Assembly (NCBI GenBank): GCA_026418315.1
Contig: JAOABO010000078.1
Coordinates: 1-8,574 of the forward strand
Length of the DNA stretch: 8,574 bases
From: Bacteroidia bacterium
GTDB taxonomy: Bacteria > Bacteroidota > Bacteroidia > B-17B0 > Aurantibacillaceae
Direction: 5' to 3'
Positions 1-6,398 of the stretch are shown here, piece after piece (position 1 is the first letter of the stretch; each line of letters opens with the position of its first letter). The position numbers and the translations under genes are program-made. Below the pieces are notes generated by a model. That model did not search any database and was not told the origin of the DNA. It was given only the letters and a program-made list of their open reading frames with translations.

Positions 1-658
1 CCGTTTGAGTATCCGATACTCTCCAATAACCCGATGCAATTTTGGTAAGTATAGACAAAATGGAATTGCCAAAAAAACGAATCTTTGGAATAATATATTT
101 TGCACTTGGATGCCTTAACCTGTTTCCTTTTACATAATCAATGTTATCATTAATCACAGGCATACAAATGCTCTCTAATTCTGATGGATCCATTTGCCCA
201 TCACCGGCCATTACTGCCACACAATCTATTTCATGATCTTTGCACCATTTATATCCGCTTGCAATTGCTGCTCCAACACCGCCGTTTTCCAAATGATTAA
301 TCAGTATGATTCTGTCTGTATCAGGATTGGTATTGGCAATTTCTTGTTTAACAAAGAATTTTATTTCTTCTTTATTCATCTTTTCTACTAAAACATCTGC
401 TTCATTGTATCTGTTGGGAATAACAGGATTTGGAAAAGCAGGTATATATTTTTTTTCAGCATTATAATTTTGAATATACTTCATTACAACTTCTGCGGTT
501 CTATCTTTTGATTTGTCATTGACAATAACGATTCTATCTACAAAGTCGGGCATGGTTTCAATCACCATTCCTATTTGCGACTCTTCGTTATAACAAGGAA
601 CTACTACAGCAATTTTTTTCCCATTCAACATAATCTTACATGGTTTTTCATCACGCAT
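1..658 (-). CDS. Family 2 glycosyltransferase (dolichol-phosphate-mannosyltransferase type), 3' end missing
   Basis: Seen: 219 codons from ATG at 658, running off the left edge. The N-terminus has the GT-A nucleotide-binding pattern VVVPCYNEE (residues 18-26) and VNDKSKDRT (46-54). These are followed by GVGAAIASGYKWC (127-139), the metal/donor-site segment AGDGQMDPSEL (151-161, D153 and D157), KGNR (177-180) and the start of the DTQ motif at 216. This order matches GT2 enzymes of the DPM1/polyprenyl-phosphate glycosyltransferase group, which transfer a sugar from a nucleotide sugar to a lipid phosphate or glycan at the inner membrane. About 70 residues separate VNDKSKDRT from the GVGAAI segment, where such enzymes usually have roughly half that, so an insertion is likely around 65-118. 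The ATG overlaps the nuoD stop by 8 bp, suggesting translational coupling. The acceptor, the sugar and any C-terminal membrane helices cannot be seen. Family call firm, substrate unknown. Confidence 0.88.
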   Translation of the reverse strand, partial: MRDEKPCKIMLNGKKIAVVVPCYNEESQIGMVIETMPDFVDRIVIVNDKSKDRTAEVVMKYIQNYNAEKKYIPAFPNPVIPNRYNEADVLVEKMNKEEIKFFVKQEIANTNPDTDRIILINHLENGGVGAAIASGYKWCKDHEIDCVAVMAGDGQMDPSELESICMPVINDNIDYVKGNRLRHPSAKYIIPKIRFFGNSILSILTKIASGYWRVSDTQT

Positions 659-1916
659 CCAGTTCTCCTGCTATCACGTTCATACTACTCATAGTAATGA
701 TAGCATCAGACAATAAACTTCCTTTAATCATATCAGGATACGCTTGATAGTAAATAAAACAAGGTCTTCTGAAATGCACTCTGTATGGGCTTCTTCCGCC
801 ATCACTAATTATATAAAAACCCAATTCTCCATTAGCCCCTTCTACGCAATGATAAACTTCTCCTTTAGGTATTTTAGTTTCTCCCATTATCATTTTGAAC
901 TGATAAATCAAACTTTCCATATCGTTATATACATCTTCTTTATTAGGTAAATAGTAGTACGGATTGTCAGCATGAAAAGTAGTTTTATCTTCCAATGCGT
1001 CTAATTTTTTTAATGCCTGCTCTATAATACTTAAACTTTGCCATACCTCTTCTTGTCTTACCATAAATCTATCGTAAGTGTCTCCGCTTGTTCCTACAGG
1101 AATAATGAATTCAAACTCATCGTATGAAGAGTAAGGGTGTGCTACTCTTACATCATAATCTACACCTGTTGCACGTAAATTAGGTCCTGTAAATCCATAA
1201 CTCAAAGCATCTTCGGCACTAATAGCTCCAGCGCCAATGGTTCTGTCCATAAAAATTTTGTTTCTTTCCAATAAATTTGAAAACTCTCTAAATGCTTCAG
1301 GAAATCCATTTACAAATTCACGAATGAGCTGCCAGGTCTTTTCGCTCCAATCTCTTTCAAAGCCGCCTATTCTGCCAATATTGGTAGTTAAACGGGCGCC
1401 ACATATACTTTCATAAATATCATAAATTTTTTCACGCCACTGGAATACATACAAAAAACCTGTCATAGCACCGGTATCTACACCAATTACTGAATTGCAA
1501 ATCAAATGGTCGGCTATTCTTGCCAATTCCATAATGATGACTCTCATGTATTGAACGCGTTTAGGTATCTCTATCCCCAGTAGTTTTTCTACAGTCATAT
1601 CCCAACCCATGTTGTTAATGGGTGATGAGCAATAATTCAATCGGTCGGTAAGAACACGAATTTGATGATAAGCGAGTTTTTCTCCTAACTTTTCAAATGC
1701 ACGATGAATATATCCTACCGTTGGCTCTGAATGGACAATATATTCTCCATCCATAGTCAGTATGTTTTGGAAAATACCGTGTGTGGCAGGGTGTGTAGGT
1801 CCTAAGTTAAGGGTGGTGTATTGTTTTTCTTCATTTTTCAAAATGCGCTCTTGCAAGGTTTCTGCTTGTGTTTTTAGAGATTTATCTTTTTGTTTTTTCG
1901 GTTTTTCAGAAATCAT
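651..1916 (-). CDS. nuoD: NADH-quinone oxidoreductase subunit D (49-kDa subunit)
   Basis: NuoD is the peripheral-arm subunit of complex I that, with NuoB, forms the quinone-reduction pocket at the membrane interface. It descends from the [NiFe]-hydrogenase large subunit. Seen: 421 residues with the family signature LNLGPTHPATHG (36-47), GYIHRAFEKLGE (68-79) and DRLNY (91-95). The C-terminal half has the RRPCF segment and the usual ending close to GEVDR, here GELDA. The ATG at 1916 is the only Met before residue 55. It gives a Lys/Glu-rich N-terminal extension of about 30 residues before the conserved core, which is plausible but could include a non-conserved leader. Nothing in the conserved core suggests truncation or frameshift. 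It lies last of the four nuo genes seen here, after a 194-bp gap from nuoC, and its stop overlaps the start of a glycosyltransferase gene instead of leading into nuoE. Confidence 0.97.
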   Translation of the reverse strand: MISEKPKKQKDKSLKTQAETLQERILKNEEKQYTTLNLGPTHPATHGIFQNILTMDGEYIVHSEPTVGYIHRAFEKLGEKLAYHQIRVLTDRLNYCSSPINNMGWDMTVEKLLGIEIPKRVQYMRVIIMELARIADHLICNSVIGVDTGAMTGFLYVFQWREKIYDIYESICGARLTTNIGRIGGFERDWSEKTWQLIREFVNGFPEAFREFSNLLERNKIFMDRTIGAGAISAEDALSYGFTGPNLRATGVDYDVRVAHPYSSYDEFEFIIPVGTSGDTYDRFMVRQEEVWQSLSIIEQALKKLDALEDKTTFHADNPYYYLPNKEDVYNDMESLIYQFKMIMGETKIPKGEVYHCVEGANGELGFYIISDGGRSPYRVHFRRPCFIYYQAYPDMIKGSLLSDAIITMSSMNVIAGELDA

Positions 1917-2110
1917 AAATAAATTTTTTATTTTTGATTAAAATAATGTTTAGGCAATTGTTTCTCTGTCTATGTCTGATGTTCTGCAGATTAGATATGT
2001 TTGGTAAATTACATAAAGTCCGCTGTTTTTAATGGTTTTGCTTTGTAATGTTTCTTTAACATTCGCAAGGTGTCATAAGGGGGTATATGCTTTAGTCTCA
2101 TAAAAATTAA
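1917..2110. other. Unusual 194-bp nuoC-nuoD intergenic gap with short open frames
   Basis: The other nuo junctions here are 17 and 31 bp, so this gap stands out. No transposase, tRNA or strong terminator is visible. On the minus strand an ATG at 2101, nine bases after the nuoC stop, opens a 30-codon frame to a TAA at 2009 (starts MRLKHIPPYDTLRMLKKHYK). A second minus-strand frame, with no ATG, is open for 40 codons from 2072 to a TAA at 1950 and includes NSGLYVIYQTYLICRTSD. The two overlap in different frames and together look like one short peptide split by a frameshift, but neither matches a family I can name. A perfect 8-bp palindrome TCTGCAGA lies at 1983-1990. It could be a decayed gene, a dispersed intergenic repeat, or simply spacer DNA. 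No TAnnTTTG box was found on the nuoD strand. Confidence 0.5.
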
Positions 2111-2614
2111 TTAGCGACCAAACATTGTATCATCTTTATCTTCACGCGTTAAATCCTCTACAGGATATTCTTTTCTAAAAGGAAAAATGTCCATTTCTTC
2201 AGGATTCATAATTCTTTTCAAATTAGGATGACCCTTGAAAATCACCCCAAAAAAATCATATGCTTCTCTTTCCATCCAGTTGGCTGTTTTCCATAGGTCT
2301 GTTACAGTAGGAACTTCGGGTTTGTCTATTCCAAAAAAGGTTTTGATACGAATGCGGTAATTGGTAATCATATTATGTAAGTGATAAATAACACCTAAGT
2401 GTTTTAAATCTTCGGTTTGCACTGCAGTGAGGTCGGTTAAAAAGAAAAAATTCCATTTTTCAGATTCTTTGAGATATTTCAAAACATCGTGGATTTTTTC
2501 GTGTTTTATAACAAAAGTGGGAAAGTTGTAAGGAAGTTCAGCAGAAATAACAACGTCGCCAAATTGTTGTGTCAGGTCTGTTTTTATGTTTTCTAATAAT
2601 TCTTGTGTTTGCAT
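2111..2614 (-). CDS. nuoC: NADH-quinone oxidoreductase subunit C (30-kDa subunit)
   Basis: NuoC is a peripheral-arm subunit of complex I that packs against NuoD and NuoB and carries no cofactor of its own. Seen: 167 residues with the 30-kDa subunit signature NWMEREAYDFFGVIFKGHP followed by NLKRIM (112-136). The following FPFRKEYP segment (144-151) is the usual continuation. It is a stand-alone NuoC, not the NuoCD fusion of enterobacteria, and its length is normal for the short form. The ATG at 2614 lies 31 bp after the nuoB stop, with an AT-rich leader and no Shine-Dalgarno sequence. It is almost certainly co-transcribed with nuoA and nuoB from the promoter upstream of nuoA. Confidence 0.96.
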   Translation of the reverse strand: MQTQELLENIKTDLTQQFGDVVISAELPYNFPTFVIKHEKIHDVLKYLKESEKWNFFFLTDLTAVQTEDLKHLGVIYHLHNMITNYRIRIKTFFGIDKPEVPTVTDLWKTANWMEREAYDFFGVIFKGHPNLKRIMNPEEMDIFPFRKEYPVEDLTREDKDDTMFGR

Positions 2615-2645
2615 AAAAATGAATTTGTAAATATTGATTGATGAC

Positions 2646-3218
2646 TTATTCTATGTGAATACCATAACTTTCAAGCATTTTTTTGTATTGAACAGAATCT
2701 CTTCTTCGCAGCGATTCATTTTCAGCTAATTCTTGTACCTTTAAGATAGCATCTAACAATTGTTCTGGTCTTGGTGGACACCCCGGCACATATACATCTA
2801 CGGGAATAATTCTATCTATTCCTTGTAATACGCTGTAGGTGTCAAATATGCCGCCGCTACTGGCACAAGCACCCATACTAATGACCCACTTTGGCTCTGC
2901 CATTTGCTCATACACCTGACGTAAGGTAGGACCTAATTTTTTTGCAATCGTACCTGCTACTATTAATAAATCGGCTTGTCTTGGAGAAAAGGACAATCTT
3001 TCTGAACCAAATCTTGCTAAATCATAAGTGGAAGCCATGGTGGCCATAAATTCAATTCCGCAACATGAAGTGGCAAAGGGGAGGGGCCACAAAGAATTTT
3101 TGCGGGCTAAACCTACTGCTTTTTCTAATGTAGTAGCGAAAAAGCCAGGTCCCTCAATACCATCGGGGGCCTTTACAATTTCTATTTTACTTTTTTTCTG
3201 AACGGGTTTATCAGACAT
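2646..3218 (-). CDS. nuoB: NADH-quinone oxidoreductase subunit B (20-kDa, cluster N2)
   Basis: NuoB holds the terminal 4Fe-4S cluster N2 that passes electrons to quinone. Seen: 190 residues from the ATG at 3218, with the four N2 ligands in the expected arrangement. They are the tandem cysteines of ATSCCGIEFM (C52, C53), GAC (C118) and VPGCPPRPE (C147). The N-terminus is short and charged, and the body from SLWPLPF onward follows the family closely. An upstream in-frame TTG at 3251 would add 11 residues but lies inside the nuoA coding end. The ATG, 17 bp after the nuoA stop and directly before MSDKP, is the better start. Nothing is missing, so the subunit should be functional. Confidence 0.97.
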   Translation of the reverse strand: MSDKPVQKKSKIEIVKAPDGIEGPGFFATTLEKAVGLARKNSLWPLPFATSCCGIEFMATMASTYDLARFGSERLSFSPRQADLLIVAGTIAKKLGPTLRQVYEQMAEPKWVISMGACASSGGIFDTYSVLQGIDRIIPVDVYVPGCPPRPEQLLDAILKVQELAENESLRRRDSVQYKKMLESYGIHIE

Positions 3219-3235
3219 AATGTGTATTTTAATAT

Positions 3236-3610
3236 TTAATCGTGTTCCCAATCCAATACTTTTTTAGAAAGCAGGTAATACAAACCCACCAGTAGTATAG
3301 CAATAAATGTAAAAACCTCAACTATTCCAAACAAGCCCAATTCTTTGAAATTGACTGCCCATGGATACATAAAAATAACTTCTACATCAAATAGTACAAA
3401 TATTAACGCAATTAAAAAATACTTGATAGCAAAAGGATGCCGGGCATCGCCCTCACTTTTTATTCCGCATTCAAACACATTGTATTTTACTTTGGAGTAT
3501 TTTTTAGGCCCTAATAAGTGAGAAGCAACCAGAGTAACCACAACAAATCCCAAGGCAATTAAGAACATAATAAGAATAGGTAAATAATTAAGTAATGTAC
3601 TTTTACTCAT
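3236..3610 (-). CDS. nuoA: NADH-quinone oxidoreductase subunit A
   Basis: NuoA is a small membrane subunit at the junction between the membrane and peripheral arms of complex I, near the quinone channel. Seen: 124 residues with three hydrophobic segments (about 9-31, 62-84 and 91-113). The long loop after the first has the conserved FECG (C48), and helix 2 has the conserved acidic pair in FDVEVIFMYPWA (D75, E77). The ATG at 3610 was chosen over an in-frame TTG at 3631, because that TTG is the last three bases of a TAnnTTTG promoter box and so would lie upstream of transcription. It is the first gene of the minus-strand operon and is transcribed divergently from the photolyase cluster. Confidence 0.95.
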   Translation of the reverse strand: MSKSTLLNYLPILIMFLIALGFVVVTLVASHLLGPKKYSKVKYNVFECGIKSEGDARHPFAIKYFLIALIFVLFDVEVIFMYPWAVNFKELGLFGIVEVFTFIAILLVGLYYLLSKKVLDWEHD

Positions 3611-3628
3611 AGTGTACTTGTTTTTTGG

Positions 3629-3636
3629 CAAAGTTA
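3629..3636 (-). promoter_or_regulatory. Bacteroidota -7 promoter box for nuoA operon
   Basis: Read on the minus strand this is TAACTTTG, a perfect match to the TAnnTTTG box of the Bacteroidota primary sigma factor, and it is followed by C. It sits 18 bp before the nuoA ATG, so the leader would be very short. I see no convincing TTTG at the -33 position. No operator-like palindrome is obvious apart from AGCGCT at 3653-3658. Confidence 0.6.
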
Positions 3637-3732
3637 GTGATTTTTTTATGAAAGCGCTAATCTTGTCTAATTAAAATCTCAAATCTAACAAAAAATAGTT
3701 AAACAAAAAAATGGGTATAAATTTATCTGACC

Positions 3733-3740
3733 TATTTTTG
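3733..3740 (+). promoter_or_regulatory. Bacteroidota -7 promoter box for photolyase cluster
   Basis: TATTTTTG is a perfect match to TAnnTTTG and lies only 8 bp before the ATG of the SDR gene, so its transcript would be leaderless or nearly so. A clear -33 element is not visible. Upstream, two near-identical A-rich motifs, AACAAAAAAT at 3687 and AACAAAAAAAT at 3702, are spaced 15 bp apart. In such AT-rich DNA they may be chance. A box of this kind is permissive in AT-rich sequence, hence moderate confidence. Confidence 0.5.
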
Positions 3741-3748
3741 TCAAAAAA

Positions 3749-4450
3749 ATGAATATTACAGTTATAGGTGCATCCTCAGGTATTGGTAAAGAAATTCTTC
3801 AATATTTTGTTTCTTACAAGGATTACAAATTGTGGGCATCATACAACAAGGTACCTATCGTATCTTCAAATGAGGGTCAGGCAACTTATTTCCATTATGA
3901 TGTTTTACAGGAAAATAACCCTTTGGAAGAACTATCTATTCAAACATTAGATGCTTTAATTTATTGTCCGGGAACAGTATTATTAAAACCATTTGAGAAG
4001 ATTAGTTTGCAGGAATTCAAAACAAATTTAGAAGTTGATGTGTTAGGATTTATTAAAACCCTGCAACATTTTCTTCCATCTCTCAAAAAATCTAAAAGTG
4101 CAAGTGTAGTTGTCTTTAGTAGCGTTGCAGCAAAAATTGGAATGCCTTACCATGCATCGGTGTCAATTGCAAAAGCAGGTCTTGACGCATTAATCAGAAC
4201 CCTGGCTGCTGAATATGCTCCAAAAATAAGGTTTAATTCCATTGCTTTATCTCTAATACAAACACCTCTTACTCAACATCTTGTCAACACGGAAAGTAAG
4301 GTGCAAGCTATTTCTCAACGACATCCTTTAAAGAGGATAGGTAACCCAAGTGATGTGGTTCCATTGGTAAAATATCTTATTTCAGAAGAGTCCTCGTGGA
4401 TTACTGGACAAAATTTTGTGATTGATGGAGGAATAACAGCCATTAAATAA
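3749..4450 (+). CDS. Short-chain dehydrogenase-like protein lacking the catalytic Tyr, photolyase-linked
   Basis: Seen: 233 residues with a Rossmann SDR fold. There is a dinucleotide-binding GASSGIG at 7-13 right at the N-terminus, YCPG (72-75) in the place of NNAG, a serine pair SS (124-125) on strand 5, and the C-terminal WITGQNFVIDGG (217-228). The classical YxxxK motif is absent: the segment reads ASVSIAKAG (136-144), putting Val138 where the catalytic Tyr belongs, while Lys142 stays. The usual helix-4 Asn is Asp97. The fold and probably NAD(P) binding are kept, but ordinary carbonyl reduction is doubtful. From memory, SDRs beside photolyase genes in other bacteria show a similar MPxHAS...AK segment, so this may be a real subfamily, not decay. 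First gene of a four-gene unit, 10 bp before the SRPBCC gene. The ATG directly precedes strand 1, so the start is secure. Biochemical role unknown. Confidence 0.85.
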   Translation: MNITVIGASSGIGKEILQYFVSYKDYKLWASYNKVPIVSSNEGQATYFHYDVLQENNPLEELSIQTLDALIYCPGTVLLKPFEKISLQEFKTNLEVDVLGFIKTLQHFLPSLKKSKSASVVVFSSVAAKIGMPYHASVSIAKAGLDALIRTLAAEYAPKIRFNSIALSLIQTPLTQHLVNTESKVQAISQRHPLKRIGNPSDVVPLVKYLISEESSWITGQNFVIDGGITAIK

Positions 4451-4460
4451 CCAATCATAT

Positions 4461-4925
4461 ATGAAACTATACTATTTAGAAAGAAAACAAAAATTCATAC
4501 AACCTCCTGAAACAATTTGGAAATTTATAAGCAATCCTAAAAATTTGGCAATAATTACTCCGCCTTATCTTAAGTTTGTTATTCTAACACCTGATTTACC
4601 TGAAAAAATTTATCCGGGACAAATTATTGAATACATCGTATCTCCTTATTTCAATATACCAATAAGGTGGATTACAGAAATTACAGCTGTGCATGAAAAC
4701 AGGTATTTTATAGATGAACAGAAGCATGGGCCATACACATTCTGGCATCACGAACATTGGTTGTTTGTTGAAAATAATTGTTGTGTAATGCAAGACAAGG
4801 TTTTGTATAGCCTTCCATTTTCTCCAATTTCAAACCTATTCCATTCATTCTCAATAAGAAAAAAATTAGATGAAATTTTTGATTACAGATACCAAAAACT
4901 ATACGAAATATTTCCTCAAAAATGA
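4461..4925 (+). CDS. SRPBCC (START-like) ligand-binding family protein
   Basis: Seen: 154 residues, a single-domain protein with no signal peptide or membrane helix, the usual size for a lone SRPBCC domain. The N-terminal part has the pattern NLAIITPPYLKF (28-39), and the middle has FIDEQKHGPYTFWHHEHW (83-100). Both are typical of a SRPBCC group often annotated as hypothetical or 'cell division inhibitor'. That second name is not supported by anything here. The fold encloses a deep hydrophobic cavity that in relatives binds lipids, pigments or other aromatic ligands. The conserved Asp/Gln/His/Trp cluster of the middle motif suggests a specific polar ligand. Its stop overlaps the start of the PhrB-like gene in ATGA, so the two are probably translationally coupled. 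Its job in a photolyase operon is unknown; chromophore handling is one speculation. Confidence 0.82.
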   Translation: MKLYYLERKQKFIQPPETIWKFISNPKNLAIITPPYLKFVILTPDLPEKIYPGQIIEYIVSPYFNIPIRWITEITAVHENRYFIDEQKHGPYTFWHHEHWLFVENNCCVMQDKVLYSLPFSPISNLFHSFSIRKKLDEIFDYRYQKLYEIFPQK

Positions 4926-6397
4926 ACGTAGCTGCCGTATTATTTCCTCATCAGTTATTTGAGAATTCTCCACTGTTTCACAAGAAAATTGATAAGTTTT
5001 ATATTGTTGAAGAGTTTCTTTTTTTCAAACAATTTAAGTTTCATAAAACAAAATTAGCTTATCACATAACTACAATGAAATTCTATGCAGATTTTCTAAG
5101 TAATAAGGGCTATTCGGTAGATTATGTATATCACTATCAACCAGAGAGCGATTTAGAACAACTTATTACTCATATAGCAAATTTAAACTATCAAAAATTA
5201 ATTATCATAGATCCCACAGACGATTGGTTAGAACAAAAATTCATAAGATCATGCCAAAAACACCGCTTAATATATGAAATTCTTGACTCCCCAATGTTTA
5301 TTTACACCATTTCAGAATTAAAAGAGTACTGTGATAATAAGCAAATATTTCATCAAACCTCATTCTATATTTACACAAGAAAGAAACTTGGGATTTTAAT
5401 TGATAAACAAAGTAAACCTTTGTATGGGAAATGGAGTTTTGATACTCAAAACAGAAAAAAAATTCCAAAGAATATCGTTATTCCTAAACAATCTTTGTTT
5501 TACAATTCTTACTGGAAAAGTGCTGCCGAAAGAGTAAATAATGAATTTCCTAATAATTATGGGAATATTGGTTCTGAAAGCCCTTTCCCCCTTAATTTCC
5601 AAGATGCATATAAGCAGATAACTTTCTTTATTAATGAAAAATTATCTCATTTTGGTGATTATCAAGACGCTATTTCCTTTAGAGACACTTTTTTATTTCA
5701 TTCTAATCTCTCAGCAGCAATGAATATTGGATTAATTACTCCTAAACAATTGTTAAATGCCCTACAATTAGAAGTTTCCAAATTGATCGATAAGGTAGGG
5801 ATTAATAATTTAGAGGGCTTTATCAGACAAATCATAGGTTGGAGAGAATACATTCGAATGATATATGTTTTCAAAGGAAGAAAGCAAAGGTCAAAAAATT
5901 ATTTTAATAATGCTCACCAAAATCTTCGCTCTTTCTTAGAGCAGAATACTAATATATTGCCTGTTGATATCGCTTTGAAAAAAAATTTTGAATTCGCCTA
6001 TAATCACCATATTGAAAGGTTAATGCTTATAGGAAATTTAATGCTATTACTGAGAATTCATCCCGATAAGGTTTATGAATTTTTTATGTCTAATTATATT
6101 GATGCATACGATTGGGTAATGGTACCAAATGTGTATGGAATGTCTCAATTTGCTGACGGTGGTGTGATGTCTACAAAACCATACATAGCAGGCTCTAACT
6201 ATGTATTGAAAATGAGTTCTTTGAGAAAAGATAGTTGGTGTAATCTACTGAATGCACTTTTTTGGAGGTTTATTTATGATTATAGAAATATTTTTATCCA
6301 CCAACCTCGTTTGAATGTTTTAGTAAAAAACATCTCTAGAATGAATATGCAGAAGATTATTCAAATTACTGATGAAATTTTGAAAATGTACCATTAA
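4922..6397 (+). CDS. PhrB/CryB-like (FeS-BCP related) photolyase/cryptochrome lacking the FeS cysteines
   Basis: Members of this family bind FAD, often with a lumazine antenna, and repair (6-4) photoproducts or sense blue light. Seen: 491 residues. The N-terminal alpha/beta domain starts with FPHQLFE (8-14) and contains HKTKLAYHITTMKFYADFL. KWSFDTQNRKKIPK (170-183) marks the linker. The helical FAD domain has GWREYIR (306-312), AYNHHIERLMLIGN (359-372), and a long conserved stretch at 394-428 including DAYDWV, NVYGMSQFADGG and TKPYIAGSNY. The HHIERLM histidines correspond to the proposed (6-4) site. The protein has only three cysteines (111, 137, 440). Only C440, in SWCNLLNALFW, lies at a cluster-ligand site. 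The C-x-x-C pair after MS (431-432) and the earlier ligand (now IAL, 350-352) are absent, so no 4Fe-4S cluster is expected. It sits between the SRPBCC gene (4-bp overlap) and a second photolyase (1 bp). Repair versus signalling cannot be decided. Confidence 0.88.
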   Translation: MNVAAVLFPHQLFENSPLFHKKIDKFYIVEEFLFFKQFKFHKTKLAYHITTMKFYADFLSNKGYSVDYVYHYQPESDLEQLITHIANLNYQKLIIIDPTDDWLEQKFIRSCQKHRLIYEILDSPMFIYTISELKEYCDNKQIFHQTSFYIYTRKKLGILIDKQSKPLYGKWSFDTQNRKKIPKNIVIPKQSLFYNSYWKSAAERVNNEFPNNYGNIGSESPFPLNFQDAYKQITFFINEKLSHFGDYQDAISFRDTFLFHSNLSAAMNIGLITPKQLLNALQLEVSKLIDKVGINNLEGFIRQIIGWREYIRMIYVFKGRKQRSKNYFNNAHQNLRSFLEQNTNILPVDIALKKNFEFAYNHHIERLMLIGNLMLLLRIHPDKVYEFFMSNYIDAYDWVMVPNVYGMSQFADGGVMSTKPYIAGSNYVLKMSSLRKDSWCNLLNALFWRFIYDYRNIFIHQPRLNVLVKNISRMNMQKIIQITDEILKMYH

Positions 6398-6398
6398 A

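Noticed and set aside
194..391. Plus-strand open frame of 65 codons opposite the glycosyltransferase
   Set aside because: It is antisense to a clear GT2 domain, has low-complexity Phe/Ile-rich composition and matches no family.
744..950. Plus-strand open frame of 68 codons opposite nuoD
   Set aside because: It is antisense to the strongly conserved NuoD C-terminus and has no recognisable domain.
3219..3251. TTG-initiated extension of nuoB by 11 residues
   Set aside because: It lies within the end of nuoA, is not conserved in character, and a good ATG follows at 3218 just after the nuoA stop.
3611..3631. TTG-initiated extension of nuoA by 7 residues
   Set aside because: The TTG forms part of the TAACTTTG promoter box, so it would not be on the transcript.
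3653..3658. AGCGCT palindrome as a regulator operator
   Set aside because: Six bases with no second half-site or repeat is not enough to claim an operator.
4596..4793. Minus-strand open frame opposite the SRPBCC gene, and a similar one at 5396-5602 opposite the PhrB-like gene
   Set aside because: Both are shadows of well-supported coding genes with no motif or start context.
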